Assembly: GCA_016217665.1 (NCBI GenBank)
Contig: JACRHF010000073.1
Location: 1 to 39,765, forward strand
Length of the DNA stretch: 39,765 nucleotides
Reading direction: 5' to 3'
Source: Nitrospirota bacterium
Lineage (GTDB): Bacteria > Nitrospirota > 9FT-COMBO-42-15 > HDB-SIOI813
In this document: one piece after another, positions 26,187 to 37,349 of the stretch
How the letters are laid out: the number at the start of each line of letters is the position of its first letter
Numbering within the stretch: position 1 is the first letter of the stretch
The notes under the pieces: generated by a model
Database searches by the model: none
What the model saw: the letters and a program-made list of their open reading frames with translations, nothing else
What the model was told of the DNA's origin: nothing
Position numbers and translations under genes: made by a program

Positions 26187-27416
26187 ATGTTGACCCGTGA
26201 AGTTTACAGGCTCTTTGCCGCAAGAATACTGAGAATGTTTGCCTATGGGTTTCTGTCCATTATCCTTGTCCTGTATTTAGCAGAGATAGGCCTCAGTGAA
26301 ATACGGATCGGCCTCCTGCTAACAGTCACGCTACTTGGGGATACCGTGATATCCCTTTTTATGACAACGACGGCCGACCGCATAGGAAGGCGCAGGATGC
26401 TCTTTGCTGGGGCCTGTCTGATGCTTTTTGCAGGAACCCTGTTCGTATTGACCCGGAACTTTTATCTCCTCCTAATAACGGCAATAATCGGCGTCATCAG
26501 TCCGAGCGGCTATGAAGTGGGGCCCTTCCTGTCTATTGAGCAGGCGGCTCTGTCTCAGCTTATCTCTGACAGACAACGGACACATTTTTTCGCATGGTAC
26601 AATCTGGCCGGGGCATGGGCTACTGCCCTTGGAACATTCTTTGGCGGTGTCCTTGCGCAGGGGCTTCAGCAGTTTAACCTCAGTGCTTTTCAAAGTTACC
26701 GGGTCATTATGCTCTGCTACGCTGTCGCAGGAGGGATGCTGGCGTTCCTGTTTACCCGCCTCCCCTCAACGATAGAAGCATCCAACACTAAGTCTTCATT
26801 ACGGTCATCCGGCGCAGCCGCCAACCTCTTTGGATTGCACCAGTCGCGCCGTGTTGTGTTCAAACTTGCCTCGATGTTCACAGTGGATGCATTCGCCGGC
26901 GGGTTTATCGTACAGAGTGTCGTGGCATACTGGTTTCATCTGCGCTTTGGAGTAGAGCCCGCCCTCCTGGGAACTATCTTCATGGCTGCAAACATCCTGG
27001 CAGGTCTTTCAGCGCTTGCCGCCGCCCGCGTCGCCTCGAGAATCGGGTTGATCAATACGATGGTTTTTACTCACCTCCCCTCGAATATCCTTTTGATATT
27101 CATACCGCTAATGCCGAACCTCTCTCTGGCCATCGTGCTTCTCTTATTGCGGTTTTGCATATCACAAATGGACGTCCCTACACGGCAGTCCTATACTATG
27201 GCCGTAGTCTCTCCGGATGAACGTTCTGCGGCCGCAGGAATTACCGGAATCGCACGAACAGTCGGTGCGGCTTTATCGCCGATGCTCGCTGTTCCGATGC
27301 TGGCAAAAACAGCATTCCTTGGATTCCCCTTCTTCATTGCCGGCGGCCTCAAGATTATTTATGACCTGACATTGTGGTATAATTTCCGGACACTCAAACC
27401 TCCGGAGGAGAGGTAA
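26187..27416 (+). CDS. MFS transporter
   Basis: TTADRIGRRRMLFAGACLM, about 12 TM segments. Confidence 0.88.
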   Translation: MLTREVYRLFAARILRMFAYGFLSIILVLYLAEIGLSEIRIGLLLTVTLLGDTVISLFMTTTADRIGRRRMLFAGACLMLFAGTLFVLTRNFYLLLITAIIGVISPSGYEVGPFLSIEQAALSQLISDRQRTHFFAWYNLAGAWATALGTFFGGVLAQGLQQFNLSAFQSYRVIMLCYAVAGGMLAFLFTRLPSTIEASNTKSSLRSSGAAANLFGLHQSRRVVFKLASMFTVDAFAGGFIVQSVVAYWFHLRFGVEPALLGTIFMAANILAGLSALAAARVASRIGLINTMVFTHLPSNILLIFIPLMPNLSLAIVLLLLRFCISQMDVPTRQSYTMAVVSPDERSAAAGITGIARTVGAALSPMLAVPMLAKTAFLGFPFFIAGGLKIIYDLTLWYNFRTLKPPEER

Positions 27417-27421
27417 AGGCA

Positions 27422-27832
27422 TTGAGCTATAAACTGATTGGTGATGATAAATGCTTTGTCTGCGGCCCGAACAATCCATTGGGGCTTAAAATACCCTTTG
27501 AGTTTGACAGGGCCGGGAAAAAGATACGGTGTGAGTTTACGCCGGGGCCGGAGTATCAGGGATTCCAGGGGATCACGCATGGGGGGGTCATTACAACCCT
27601 CCTCGATGAGGCGATGGTAAAGCTTGCCTTTGAATTAGGGATCGCCGCAGTTACGGCATGGATGGAGGTGCGTTTTCTCGCCCCGCTGATGACCGGGGAA
27701 AAGGCATACATCTCAGCAACAATCACGCGGGATGAGAAAAAACTCATCGAGGCAACTGCAGAGGCCTGCGCAAGTAATGGAAACGTCATTGCAAAGGCAA
27801 AAGGAAAACTTATCAGGCTAAATCCCCCTTAG
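27422..27832 (+). CDS. PaaI-like hotdog thioesterase (TTG start)
   Basis: CFVCGPNNPLGLKIPFEF...FQGITHGGVITTLLDEAMVKLA. Confidence 0.88.
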   Translation: MSYKLIGDDKCFVCGPNNPLGLKIPFEFDRAGKKIRCEFTPGPEYQGFQGITHGGVITTLLDEAMVKLAFELGIAAVTAWMEVRFLAPLMTGEKAYISATITRDEKKLIEATAEACASNGNVIAKAKGKLIRLNPP

Positions 27833-27872
27833 TCCTCTAATCCCCCTGTATCCCCCTTTAGGAAAGGGGGAA
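27825..27872. repeat. Dispersed palindromic repeat downstream of the thioesterase gene
   Basis: aatcccccttagtcctctaatccccctgtatccccctttaggaaagggggaat. Confidence 0.8.
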
Positions 27873-27969
27873 TAATTTATTTCCTATATCTTGTATCAAC
27901 CATTACCTGTCACCCATGACATGGTATTTTTTACTTTACATTTAATTTCATATATGGTACAAAAGTCTC

Positions 27970-30900
27970 ATGCGTCTGAGGAAGTTAGAGATCTTCGGAT
28001 TTAAAACCTTCCCGGAAAAGACCATCCTCAATTTCCAACCAGGGATCACCTGTATTGTAGGACCTAACGGCTGCGGTAAAAGCAATGTCGTGGATGCCAT
28101 CCTCTGGGTCATGGGGGAACAGAGCACAAAGACCCTCAGAGGTGAGCGTATGGAGGATGTCATCTTTTTCGGGAGCGAGACGAGAAAGACCCTCGGCCTG
28201 GCAGAGGTCACCCTTACCATTGGAGATATCAAAGGAGATCTCCCCTCTCAATATTCAGAGTATTCTGAAATCGAGATTACCCGAAGGCTCTTCCGCTCCG
28301 GAGAGAGCGAGTATCTCATCAACAAGGTACCCAGCAGGCTTAAAGATATCAAAGAGATCCTGATCGACGCAGGAATAGGGTTTAAGGGACACAGTGTGAT
28401 CGAGCAGGGCCGGATTGAAAAGATCCTCACCTCTACCCCTGAAGACCGCCGGGCCATTATCGAGGATACGGCCGGCATTATGAAATATAAGTTCAGGAAG
28501 ACAGAGGCCTTGAGAAAGTTAGAGGCCACACAGCACAATCTCCTGAGGGTGCGCGATATCATTTCAGAGGTGAAGAGACAGATCAACTCTCTGGACAGGC
28601 AGGTGAGGAAGGCCAGGGAGTACCAGGAACTTGCGGGACAGATAAAAGAACAGGATATTTCCCTCCACGCCCTTAAATATACCTCCTTAGACAGCACGTT
28701 AAAGGGTCTACTCCAGAGAGAAGAGACCCTCAAAGAAGAGGAGATGAGGGCACAATCAGACCTCCTGAGCATAGAGGCAAAGACAGAGGAGATAAGGACC
28801 TTAATTGTTGTCGCTGAGAAAGACCTTGGCCATCTGAGACAGGCGCTCTTTGACTTAGACCGGGAGATCAGCGGGAATGAGAACCAGTTAATCCTCATCG
28901 AAAATCAAACGGCCCACCATAGGGAAGAGGGGGTGCGCCTTATCACAGAGATATCAAAACTGAGAGAGGATCTGGCATCTTTGCGGACAACCGCAGAGTC
29001 TCTCACAATGGAAAAAGAGCTTATTGAGAAGACCCTGGTAGAAAGGGAGTCCTCTATCTTAGAGGAGGAGAGGCAGTATGAATCAGCAAGTATGGAATTT
29101 TCCAGCCTGCAGGAGAGATTGGAGAATGCCCGCGCCACTGTCTTCAGGACGGTCGGAAAGATAACCGAGTCTAAAAACAGACAGACCTCAACCCAGGCAA
29201 GGGTCTCAGAGCTTACAAGGGGTAAAGAGCGTCTTCTTACCGAGAAGGGGGACAGTTCCAGGCTGTTATCTGAGACCTTAACTCAGACCGCCTCAAAGGA
29301 AGAGGTAAAAACAGGGCTGAAGAACAGCTTAAATGAAAAGATACAGTGGATGACATCTCTGTCTGAGAGACTCTCCTCCATAGAGGGGCGTACCGGAGAA
29401 TTAATAGACAGCCTCATTAAGAAGAGAGAGGCCCTTCACCGCAGTGAGGCCCGGTATCATTCCCTTGAGGAGATGGAAAAAAACCTTGTTGGGTATCAGG
29501 AGGGGGTGAGGTCTATCCTCCTTTCAAAGGGGCAGGACAATCCTCCTTTCAAGGGGATTCATGGGATTGTCGCTGATTTTCTTGATGTGCAGTCCACCTT
29601 TTCGGGGACAGAATTAAATTCTGTCCCCAAGGGGATGGGGGGATTTTCTGCAGAAAAGATCATAGAGGCCGTGTTAGGGGAGCGTCTTCAAAATATCGTG
29701 GTAGATGATTTTACAGAGACCCGGAAGGCCATAGAATTCCTGAAATCCAATAGCGGCGGGAGATCTACATTCATTCCTCTAACCCCAAGGACAGGGGGAG
29801 ATCTACCGGCGCTCAGCGGACAAATACCTGGAGTGATAGGTCCTGCTATCTCCTTCATTGAGTATAAAGAAAGTTATAAGACCCTTGTAGAATATCTGTT
29901 CGCCAACATCATTGTGGTTGACACCCTTGAAACCGCCTTAACCTTGTGGGGAAAGGATGATCGTGGCTATACCTATGTCACCCTGGATGGCGAGATCGTG
30001 GAACCGGCCGGCCGTATTACAGGCGGGGCAACGAATGGAAAATCACAGGGGCTGATCCAGAAGAGAAAAGAGCTCCGTACCCTTCAGGGCGAGGTCTTAA
30101 AACTGAAACAAGAGGTGTCAGGGCTTGAAGAAGGGGAGGAGAGGCTCAAGAAAGAGCGGGAAATCCTTCAGGGCGAGACAGAAGGGCTTCATAACCACAT
30201 CCGCAATATAGAGATCTCTCTTGTCAATATAGAGAAGGACATAGCGATACTTAAAGACGGGGAAACAAGGCTGCAGTTACGGGCCGAGACCCTGTCGTTA
30301 GAAGAGAGGGAGATTGATCTTGAGATAGAGAGATTAGCTGGAGAACTCAACCGGTATGAGGCAGAACTCCAGGGGCTTGCCGCAGAACAGGGCGCAGGAG
30401 AACAGGAGATACAGGAATTAATTGAGGCACAGAAGACAGGGAGGGATCGGTGGGAAGACGCCCATAGGGGGATCACAGCAAAGAAATTAGAGCTCGCCAC
30501 CTATACGGAGAAAAGAGAGGCGTTATCCACGCGGCTTCGGGAGATCGAGGAACGCACCGGGGTAGCCCTGCAGACGATCAGCGAAAAAGAGGAGTCCCTG
30601 ATAAAAATCAACCAAAAAATAGAAAACCAGGCATTAGAAAAGACCAGAATTGAGTCCGCGATCAGTGAACTATGGCAGAAAAAAGAGGCCCTCGCAAGGG
30701 AGGCCACTGCAAAAGAGGAGGAACGGGCAGGAAGAGCAGAAGAGATACGGGTGCTGGAAGAGTCTGTCCGTGAGAGACGCAAGGTTATTGAAGGATTAAA
30801 AAATGACATAAATCAGGCAGAGATACAAAAAACAGAGATGCGGTTAGAGATGGGGCACCTCAAAGAGGGTGTCTATGCCGCATACCAGATATCTTTAGAA

Positions 30901-31629
30901 GAGGAGATTAAAACCTTAGACCTGCAGGGATTAGACATGGAAAAGTTATCCGTAAGCGTCACAGGCCTTAAAGAGAGGCTCCAACGCATGGGTCCGGTCA
31001 ACCTTGCCTCGATAGAAGAATACCAGGAGCTCAATCAGAGATATGAATTTCTGACCTCGCAGGAGACAGATCTCACCCAGGCATGTGAGACACTGCATAA
31101 GACCATTTCAAAGATAAATATGACGACGAAGGAGATGTTCTTAACTACATTCCATGTCATCAATGAGAAATTCCAACATCTCTTTCAATTATTCTTCCAG
31201 GGCGGAAATGCACGACTGACACTTACGGATGAAAACAATGTATTGGAATCAGGGATTGAGATCTTTGCACAGCCGCCAGGGAAAAAGGTCAGCCAATTGG
31301 CCCTGCTCTCGGGAGGAGAAAAGGCACTTACCGCCCTGTCACTGCTCTTTGCGACCTTTTTGGCCCGCCCCACCCCATTCTGTGTACTCGATGAGATTGA
31401 TGCCCCCCTTGATGAGGCAAATACAGACCGCTTTATCCGCAGCGTTAGAGACATGACGGGATTCTCGCAATTTGTCGTTGTGACCCATAACAAACGTACT
31501 ATGGAGGGGGCTGATACGCTTTATGGGGTTACAATGGCGGAGGCCGGGGTATCACGGATCGTTTCTGTAAATCTCTCCCGGAGGGAGTGGGTCGAAGAGG
31601 TTGGACTTGTTTCAGCGTCCGCTCTCTGA
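27970..31629 (+). CDS. smc: Chromosome segregation protein SMC
   Basis: GPNGCGKSNVVDAI; LSGGEKALTALSLLFA; FCVLDEIDAPLDEAN; long coiled coils. Confidence 0.97.
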   Translation: MRLRKLEIFGFKTFPEKTILNFQPGITCIVGPNGCGKSNVVDAILWVMGEQSTKTLRGERMEDVIFFGSETRKTLGLAEVTLTIGDIKGDLPSQYSEYSEIEITRRLFRSGESEYLINKVPSRLKDIKEILIDAGIGFKGHSVIEQGRIEKILTSTPEDRRAIIEDTAGIMKYKFRKTEALRKLEATQHNLLRVRDIISEVKRQINSLDRQVRKAREYQELAGQIKEQDISLHALKYTSLDSTLKGLLQREETLKEEEMRAQSDLLSIEAKTEEIRTLIVVAEKDLGHLRQALFDLDREISGNENQLILIENQTAHHREEGVRLITEISKLREDLASLRTTAESLTMEKELIEKTLVERESSILEEERQYESASMEFSSLQERLENARATVFRTVGKITESKNRQTSTQARVSELTRGKERLLTEKGDSSRLLSETLTQTASKEEVKTGLKNSLNEKIQWMTSLSERLSSIEGRTGELIDSLIKKREALHRSEARYHSLEEMEKNLVGYQEGVRSILLSKGQDNPPFKGIHGIVADFLDVQSTFSGTELNSVPKGMGGFSAEKIIEAVLGERLQNIVVDDFTETRKAIEFLKSNSGGRSTFIPLTPRTGGDLPALSGQIPGVIGPAISFIEYKESYKTLVEYLFANIIVVDTLETALTLWGKDDRGYTYVTLDGEIVEPAGRITGGATNGKSQGLIQKRKELRTLQGEVLKLKQEVSGLEEGEERLKKEREILQGETEGLHNHIRNIEISLVNIEKDIAILKDGETRLQLRAETLSLEEREIDLEIERLAGELNRYEAELQGLAAEQGAGEQEIQELIEAQKTGRDRWEDAHRGITAKKLELATYTEKREALSTRLREIEERTGVALQTISEKEESLIKINQKIENQALEKTRIESAISELWQKKEALAREATAKEEERAGRAEEIRVLEESVRERRKVIEGLKNDINQAEIQKTEMRLEMGHLKEGVYAAYQISLEEEIKTLDLQGLDMEKLSVSVTGLKERLQRMGPVNLASIEEYQELNQRYEFLTSQETDLTQACETLHKTISKINMTTKEMFLTTFHVINEKFQHLFQLFFQGGNARLTLTDENNVLESGIEIFAQPPGKKVSQLALLSGGEKALTALSLLFATFLARPTPFCVLDEIDAPLDEANTDRFIRSVRDMTGFSQFVVVTHNKRTMEGADTLYGVTMAEAGVSRIVSVNLSRREWVEEVGLVSASAL
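29604..29628. repeat. GGGGACAGAATT-A-AATTCTGTCCCC palindrome inside the smc hinge coding region
   Basis: 12-bp perfect arms around one base. Confidence 0.92.
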
Positions 31630-32703
31630 TGTAACGAATAACTGTGAGGCCAGGACAACACGATTCTTGCCCAGACTCTTGGCCATATACATGGCCTGAT
31701 CTGATAATTTCAATAACTCAATCTCATCTTTGGCATGGTCCGGATAACCGGCGACACCAAAGCTTGCAGTCACCCTGAGAGATAGCCCATCCTCTCTGAG
31801 GAATTGATACTTATTGATGTCTGATTTAATCCTCTCTGCTATTTTAAGGGCCATGTCTACAGGGGTATGCGGTAGAACAATCACAAACTCATCCCCCCCG
31901 TAACGGGCAATGATATCAACGTCTCTGAGGACATTGACCAATATGCTGGCAACTTCCACCAGGGTTTTACTGCCATAAAGATGACCATGCCGGTCATTAA
32001 CAAGTTTAAAAGAGTCTAAGTCCAAAAATATGATGGAAAACGTAGAGTTGTACCGCTTGCATCTCTTGATCTCAATATCCAGGGCCCTGTAGAGGTATCT
32101 CAGATTAAACAGCTTTGTTAGGTCATCCGTTATCGCTAAATTGGCCATCTTTTGATATAGATTCGACCTCTCTATAGCGATGGCTGCCTGATCAACCAGC
32201 TTCAGCAAAAGCTCCGTATCCTTGTTGGTAAAGGGTATCCCATCCTTTTTATTCAGGATCTCTAATACGCCAATGGTTTTCTTTTTGCTGGTTACAGGGA
32301 CACACAATACACTCCTGGGGATAATGCCTTTAGCGTTATTCTTAACATAATCTGAAAAGCGTTTATCGCTTAATACATCTTTGATGATAAGGGGTCTTCC
32401 CTTTTGAGCAACCCATCCCGCCATCCCCTCTCCCAACTTAACGCGCATCCCTTGCAGCCCCTCAGGCTGCTTTCCTTTTGTTACGGCAACATAGAGGTCA
32501 TTTCTCTCCTCATCGTAGAGCAGAAGGGACCAAGCATCCGACCGTACAAGCTTTTGGACATTCTCCATAATGATATCCAATACCTTGTCTAATTCGAGGG
32601 TAGAGGTCAGGGCCTTGCTGACATGGCCAAAGAAGGAAAGCTCCTTCCTCATCTGTATGATTGCAGCCTTAAGTTCCCTGTTTTCTTGTTTGAGGTCTCC
32701 CAT
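31612..32703 (-). CDS. GAF-GGDEF diguanylate cyclase
   Basis: GAF segment (LDIIMENVQKLVRSDAWSLLLYDEE) and RDVDIIARYGGDEFVIVLP with RxxD inhibitory site. Confidence 0.92.
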   Translation of the reverse strand: MGDLKQENRELKAAIIQMRKELSFFGHVSKALTSTLELDKVLDIIMENVQKLVRSDAWSLLLYDEERNDLYVAVTKGKQPEGLQGMRVKLGEGMAGWVAQKGRPLIIKDVLSDKRFSDYVKNNAKGIIPRSVLCVPVTSKKKTIGVLEILNKKDGIPFTNKDTELLLKLVDQAAIAIERSNLYQKMANLAITDDLTKLFNLRYLYRALDIEIKRCKRYNSTFSIIFLDLDSFKLVNDRHGHLYGSKTLVEVASILVNVLRDVDIIARYGGDEFVIVLPHTPVDMALKIAERIKSDINKYQFLREDGLSLRVTASFGVAGYPDHAKDEIELLKLSDQAMYMAKSLGKNRVVLASQLFVTSESGR

Positions 32704-32816
32704 GATGGCCCCGGATGAAGTCTCCTCTTACTGAGATGATAAATGAAGGATAATCAGATTGTCCCTTAAGTTAAGTGCAGACTCTTTATCGGAAAAAGGG
32801 GAAGGAGGTCTTAAGT

Positions 32817-35453
32817 CTAAGCCCCACAACATTTTTTGTACTTTTTCCCGCTGCCGCAGGGACAGGGGTCGTTTCTGCCGACCTTTTTTTCACTCTTCTG
32901 TACGGGCCTGGGTGCAGATGATTCACCGCGATTAAGACGTATGGACTGGGGCATGACGGGACGCCGCTGGGGGACGGCGTCCTCCTTGACCAGCTGGATC
33001 TTAAATAACCGTTCTACGGTATCTGATTTTATACGGGTTATCATGTCATTAAACATCTCAAAACCTTCCCGTTTATATTCAATCAAAGGGTCCTTTTGCC
33101 CATAACCTCTTAATCCTATACCCTCTTTCAGGTGGTCCATCGCAAGCAGGTGGTCCTTCCATTGGGTATCAACGACCTGAAGAAGGACAACCTTCTCGAT
33201 ACGTCTCATGACCTCTGAACCAAATTCCCCTTCTTTATCGCGATAGGCCTTGCGGACCTTCTCCAGCAGTACCTCTCTTAATCCTTCAAGCCCAATATTG
33301 GCAACGTCTATCTCCCCCTCATTGATCCCGACGGAAAACACCCGGGAGAACGCCTCCTGTAGACCGTTGATATTCCACTCTTCAGGATATATATCCTTAC
33401 TGCAATAGACGGCCAACATGTCATCCAGGAGGTCTTCTATCATATCAAACAGGATTTCAGTAAGCCTCTCCCCCTGGAGGATCTCCCTTCTCTGCCCATA
33501 GATCACCCCCCTTTGTTGATTCATGACATCATCAAACTCAAGGAGGTGCTTCCGGATATCGAAGTTATGGGTTTCCACCTTTTTCTGGGCATTTTCTATC
33601 GCCCTGCTTACCATCCGGTGCTCAATGGGGGTCCCTTCTTCCATGCCCAGCTTATCCATCAAATTGGCAATCCTCTCGGAACCGAAGATCCTCATCAGGT
33701 CATCTTCCAGAGATAAGTAGAAACGGGAAGACCCAGGGTCACCCTGACGTCCGGACCGGCCCCGAAGCTGGTTATCAATGCGTCTGGCCTCATGCCTTTC
33801 CGTACCAATGATATGAAGCCCTCCCAGCTTAATCACCTCTTCCTTCTCCCTCTCACACTGGGCCTTAAGCTCTTTGTGCCTCTTTTCCCTCTCTTCCTGA
33901 GGAAGGTCAGGTTGGGCATTAAACTCCTTTTTGGCAAGAAAATCGGGATTACCCCCAAGAAGTATGTCGGTCCCCCTCCCGGCCATATTGGTTGCGATAG
34001 TCGTCGCACCCTTCCTGCCGGCCTGGGCCACGATCTCTGCCTCAAGTTCATGATATTTTGCATTCAGGACCGTGTGCCTGACCCCTTTTTTCTTTAAGAG
34101 GGCGGAAAGCCTTTCAGACTTCTCGATAGAGACCGTCCCAACCAGGGCGGGTTGCCCTTCTTTGTTGCGTTCTGCGATCTCTTCCACGATGGCATTAAAT
34201 TTCTCCCGCTCACTCTTATAGACCACATCAGGATTGTCTTTCCGGATCATCGGCTTATTCGGCGGAATGACCAGCACTTCCAGGTTATAGATCTTATGAA
34301 ACTCCGCGGCCTCGGTATCTGCAGTTCCAGTCATTCCCGCCAGCTTATTATAGATCCTGAAGTAATTCTGAAACGTAATTGTAGCTAAGGTCTGGTTCTC
34401 CTTTGCAATCGTGACGTCCTCTTTTGCCTCTAATGCCTGATGAAGTCCATCGCTATAACGCCGGCCGGGCATAAGTCTGCCTGTAAACTCGTCTACGATG
34501 ATTACCTCTCCGTCTTTGACAACATAGTCTACGTCAAGTTTAAACAGTGTATGGGCCTTGAGCGCCTGTATCACATGGTGAACCATATCCATGTTAGACA
34601 GGTCATACAGATTGCCAAGTCCAAGAAGACGTTCTACCTTGGCATTGCCTTCTTCTGTCAATGATACCGTGCGCGTCTTTTCTTCAAGCGTATAATCCGC
34701 CCCTTCTTTAAGCTGGGGGATAATCCGGTTGATCTTATAATATTTATCTGTAGACTCCTCGGTAGGTCCTGATATGATCAGCGGAGTCCTGGCCTCGTCA
34801 ATCAATATACTGTCTACCTCATCAACGATGGCATAATTAAGCTCCCGCTGGACAAACATCGAGGAATCAAACTTCATATTATCCCTCAGATAATCAAAAC
34901 CAAACTCATTATTGGTGCCATAAACAACATCGCTGGCGTAAGCACGCTGACGTTCCTGGTCCGGCATATCATGCTGGATCAGGCCAACGGTCAGGCCGAG
35001 GAATTTATAGATCTCACCCATCCACTGGCTGTCGCGTTTCGCCAGGTAGTCATTGACAGTCACCACATGAACGCCTTGCCCCGGCAGGGCATTGAGATAG
35101 ACCGGCAGAGTGGCCACCAATGTCTTCCCCTCTCCGGTCTTCATCTCTGCAATCTTGCCTTCATGCAAGACCATTCCACCGATGAGCTGCGCATCAAAGT
35201 GTCTCATGCCCAGCACCCGTTTTGAGGTCTCACGCACCACGGCAAATGCCTCAGGGAGGGTGTCCTCTAAGGACTTGCCATTGGAAAGGGCCGCCCGGAA
35301 TTCTTCTGTCTTCTGCCGGAGCGCATTATCAGAGAGGGCAACGATAGAAGGCTCCAGGACATTGATACGGTCCACAATAATCTGAAACCGTTTTAATTCC
35401 CGCTCATTCTGAGTTCCGATTATTCTTTTGAAAAAATTACCAATCATAACCAA
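32817..35453 (-). CDS. secA: Preprotein translocase subunit SecA
   Basis: [33 protein letters not shown]-terminal [14 protein letters not shown]. Confidence 0.98.
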   Translation of the reverse strand: MVMIGNFFKRIIGTQNERELKRFQIIVDRINVLEPSIVALSDNALRQKTEEFRAALSNGKSLEDTLPEAFAVVRETSKRVLGMRHFDAQLIGGMVLHEGKIAEMKTGEGKTLVATLPVYLNALPGQGVHVVTVNDYLAKRDSQWMGEIYKFLGLTVGLIQHDMPDQERQRAYASDVVYGTNNEFGFDYLRDNMKFDSSMFVQRELNYAIVDEVDSILIDEARTPLIISGPTEESTDKYYKINRIIPQLKEGADYTLEEKTRTVSLTEEGNAKVERLLGLGNLYDLSNMDMVHHVIQALKAHTLFKLDVDYVVKDGEVIIVDEFTGRLMPGRRYSDGLHQALEAKEDVTIAKENQTLATITFQNYFRIYNKLAGMTGTADTEAAEFHKIYNLEVLVIPPNKPMIRKDNPDVVYKSEREKFNAIVEEIAERNKEGQPALVGTVSIEKSERLSALLKKKGVRHTVLNAKYHELEAEIVAQAGRKGATTIATNMAGRGTDILLGGNPDFLAKKEFNAQPDLPQEEREKRHKELKAQCEREKEEVIKLGGLHIIGTERHEARRIDNQLRGRSGRQGDPGSSRFYLSLEDDLMRIFGSERIANLMDKLGMEEGTPIEHRMVSRAIENAQKKVETHNFDIRKHLLEFDDVMNQQRGVIYGQRREILQGERLTEILFDMIEDLLDDMLAVYCSKDIYPEEWNINGLQEAFSRVFSVGINEGEIDVANIGLEGLREVLLEKVRKAYRDKEGEFGSEVMRRIEKVVLLQVVDTQWKDHLLAMDHLKEGIGLRGYGQKDPLIEYKREGFEMFNDMITRIKSDTVERLFKIQLVKEDAVPQRRPVMPQSIRLNRGESSAPRPVQKSEKKVGRNDPCPCGSGKKYKKCCGA

Positions 35454-36123
35454 TTTTTATAACATTTTTAGACCTTTTATGCAAATCATACTCGATAGGA
35501 CAGATATGGCACAGGGGTTTCTTTTTACATAAGTCCTTACCAACCCGGACAATCAGGGCGTGATACTCGTTATAAAGGTTCTCATCCTTTGGAAGACTCT
35601 CCATAAACAGGGTCTGTACCTGGTGGTAATTTGCATCACCTTTTATATCTCCATGTCTTGAAAAGATGCGCTTTGTATAGGCATCTACCACAAAGATGGG
35701 GTATCCGGCCGCATAAAGGAGGATAGAATCTACAGTCTCAGGACCCAGGCCATTGATTTTAAGGAGCTTATCCCTCAATACCAGACCCTCTTCCTTTAGC
35801 ATGGCTTCCAGATTCCCCTCGTATTCATTAAAAAGGAAAGAGAGAAAATTTTTGAGACGCCTGGCCTTGATATTAAAATATCCGGAAGACCGGATAAGCT
35901 GAGCCAGTCTATCTATTGGGGTATCATAAAGGCCCTTCGGGGTAAAATGACCGGACGCCTTAAGAGAGTTTATAGCCTTTTCTACGTTTTTCCATGAGGT
36001 ATTCTGGGTCAGGATGGCCCCGATGATGACTTCAAATGGGGTCTCTCCAGGCCACCAGTGCTGGGGTCCAAACCGCTCGAAAAATGAATGGTATATCTTT
36101 AAGAGGTGCTTGCCTCTACCCAT
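35437..36123 (-). CDS. Endonuclease III-like HhH-GPD DNA glycosylase with Fe-S cluster
   Basis: [47 protein letters not shown]-like Cys cluster. Confidence 0.88.
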   Translation of the reverse strand: MGRGKHLLKIYHSFFERFGPQHWWPGETPFEVIIGAILTQNTSWKNVEKAINSLKASGHFTPKGLYDTPIDRLAQLIRSSGYFNIKARRLKNFLSFLFNEYEGNLEAMLKEEGLVLRDKLLKINGLGPETVDSILLYAAGYPIFVVDAYTKRIFSRHGDIKGDANYHQVQTLFMESLPKDENLYNEYHALIVRVGKDLCKKKPLCHICPIEYDLHKRSKNVIKIGYDW

Positions 36124-36425
36124 TTCAGATATTCTTCAGATCCTCCAATAACAGGGAGGGCGATGATCTCCGGTACCTTGTAACTATGGATCTTTTTAAC
36201 CTGTTCTACTATCTTATCAAGAAGAGGCCTCCTGCTCTTTGCGATCAGCAGAACCTCTGACTCCTGAGCTGTCTTCCCCTCCCAGAAAAAGAGGGATTTG
36301 ACTGACGGGACCATATTGACACAGGCGACAAGATGGTGATCAACAAGCGACGTTGCGATCTTCTCACCTTCCTCAGCAGAACTCGAGGTGATAAGCACAA
36401 CGATAAATTCCCTATCTCTGTCCAT
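36099..36425 (-). CDS. cutA: Divalent cation tolerance protein CutA
   Basis: ACVNMVPSVKSLFFWEGKTAQESEVLLIAKS; HSYKVPEIIALPV. Confidence 0.95.
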   Translation of the reverse strand: MDRDREFIVVLITSSSAEEGEKIATSLVDHHLVACVNMVPSVKSLFFWEGKTAQESEVLLIAKSRRPLLDKIVEQVKKIHSYKVPEIIALPVIGGSEEYLKWVEASTS

Positions 36426-36516
36426 TGGGTCTCTTTATTCTCCAGTAAGAATAGGTTATATTCTATACGGGCCTATGTGTCAAGGCAAATCCCCCTTAAT
36501 TCGGGACGTTTCCGTG

Positions 36517-36723
36517 GTGGGTGAGGCCATTGCCCCTTCGCTCCTGGCCTACGCAGTTGACCTATCTAAGGACTCGCAGGCGGGGAAGCCTTCCAGCCTC
36601 TAACGGGCTGGCTTTTTTCGCTTCGCTCAATGCAAGCACTGCCCTCTGTCTGCTCGCCCATTATTTAGAAGTCAGGTGCCCAACTGCTCCGGCAAGTCGC
36701 GAAGGGGCAATGGCCTCACCCAC
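36517..36723. repeat. MITE-like element with perfect 25-bp terminal inverted repeats
   Basis: 36517-36541 GTGGGTGAGGCCATTGCCCCTTCGC; 36699-36723 is the exact reverse complement. Confidence 0.95.
36591..36617 (+). terminator. Terminator-like hairpin within the TIR element
   Basis: CCAGCC-tctaac-GGGCTGGCTTTTTT. Confidence 0.6.
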
Positions 36724-36734
36724 GTTTCAGCAAA

Positions 36735-36790
36735 GTACTACCTTACTTCCCCTTTATTAAAGGGGGAAATAGGGGATTATTCCAGGAAGG
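36735..36790. repeat. Dispersed palindromic repeat upstream of the macro-domain gene
   Basis: cttcccctttattaaagggggaaataggggatt. Confidence 0.8.
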
Positions 36791-36800
36791 GGGGAGAATT

Positions 36801-37349
36801 ATGCAAGTAAAGATCAACAATTCCATCTTAGAATTAGTCCAGGGGGACATCACAAAGCAGGGTACCGAGGCCATCGTAAATGCGGCCAACTCGGGCCTCA
36901 GAGGCGGGGGCGGTGTGGATGGGGCCATTCATCGGGCCGGCGGCCCGCAGATTATGGAGGAGTGCTGGAAGATCGGGGGGTGCCCGACAGGCAGTGCCGT
37001 CATCACGACAGGGGGAAGATTACAGGCGCGGTATGTCATCCATACTGTAGGGCCTGTTTATCATGGCGGGAACAGAGGCGAGGCAGAACTCCTGGCAGGT
37101 GCCTACCGGAGCAGCCTTAAGCTTGCCTCAGAAAAGGGGATCAGGACCATCGCCTTTCCTTCGCTCAGCACAGGCGCCTATGGTTATCCTTTAGATGAGG
37201 CCGCAAGAATCGCAATAAAGACAGTCGTTGATTATTTAAAAGACCATCCTGAGATTGGCTTAGTGCGCTTTGTACTATTCAATGCGGATGCTTATGGGAC
37301 CTTTGAAACAACGCTGAGGGACACCCAATCCCCCTTAATCCCCCTTTAG
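36801..37349 (+). CDS. Macro-domain protein (ADP-ribose-binding / O-acetyl-ADP-ribose deacetylase-like)
   Basis: EAIVNAANSGLRGGGGVDGAIHRAGG; FPSLSTGAYGYPLDEAARIA. Confidence 0.95.
   Translation: MQVKINNSILELVQGDITKQGTEAIVNAANSGLRGGGGVDGAIHRAGGPQIMEECWKIGGCPTGSAVITTGGRLQARYVIHTVGPVYHGGNRGEAELLAGAYRSSLKLASEKGIRTIAFPSLSTGAYGYPLDEAARIAIKTVVDYLKDHPEIGLVRFVLFNADAYGTFETTLRDTQSPLIPL

Noticed and set aside
28248-28898. 216-aa minus-strand ORF within smc
   Set aside because: Serine/leucine-rich antisense frame of a highly charged coiled-coil gene.
36801-37349. Macro-domain gene as the DarG antitoxin partner of the darT fragment
   Set aside because: About 36 kb apart, short stand-alone YmdB/Af1521-like length with no DarG C-terminal region; adjacency would be expected.
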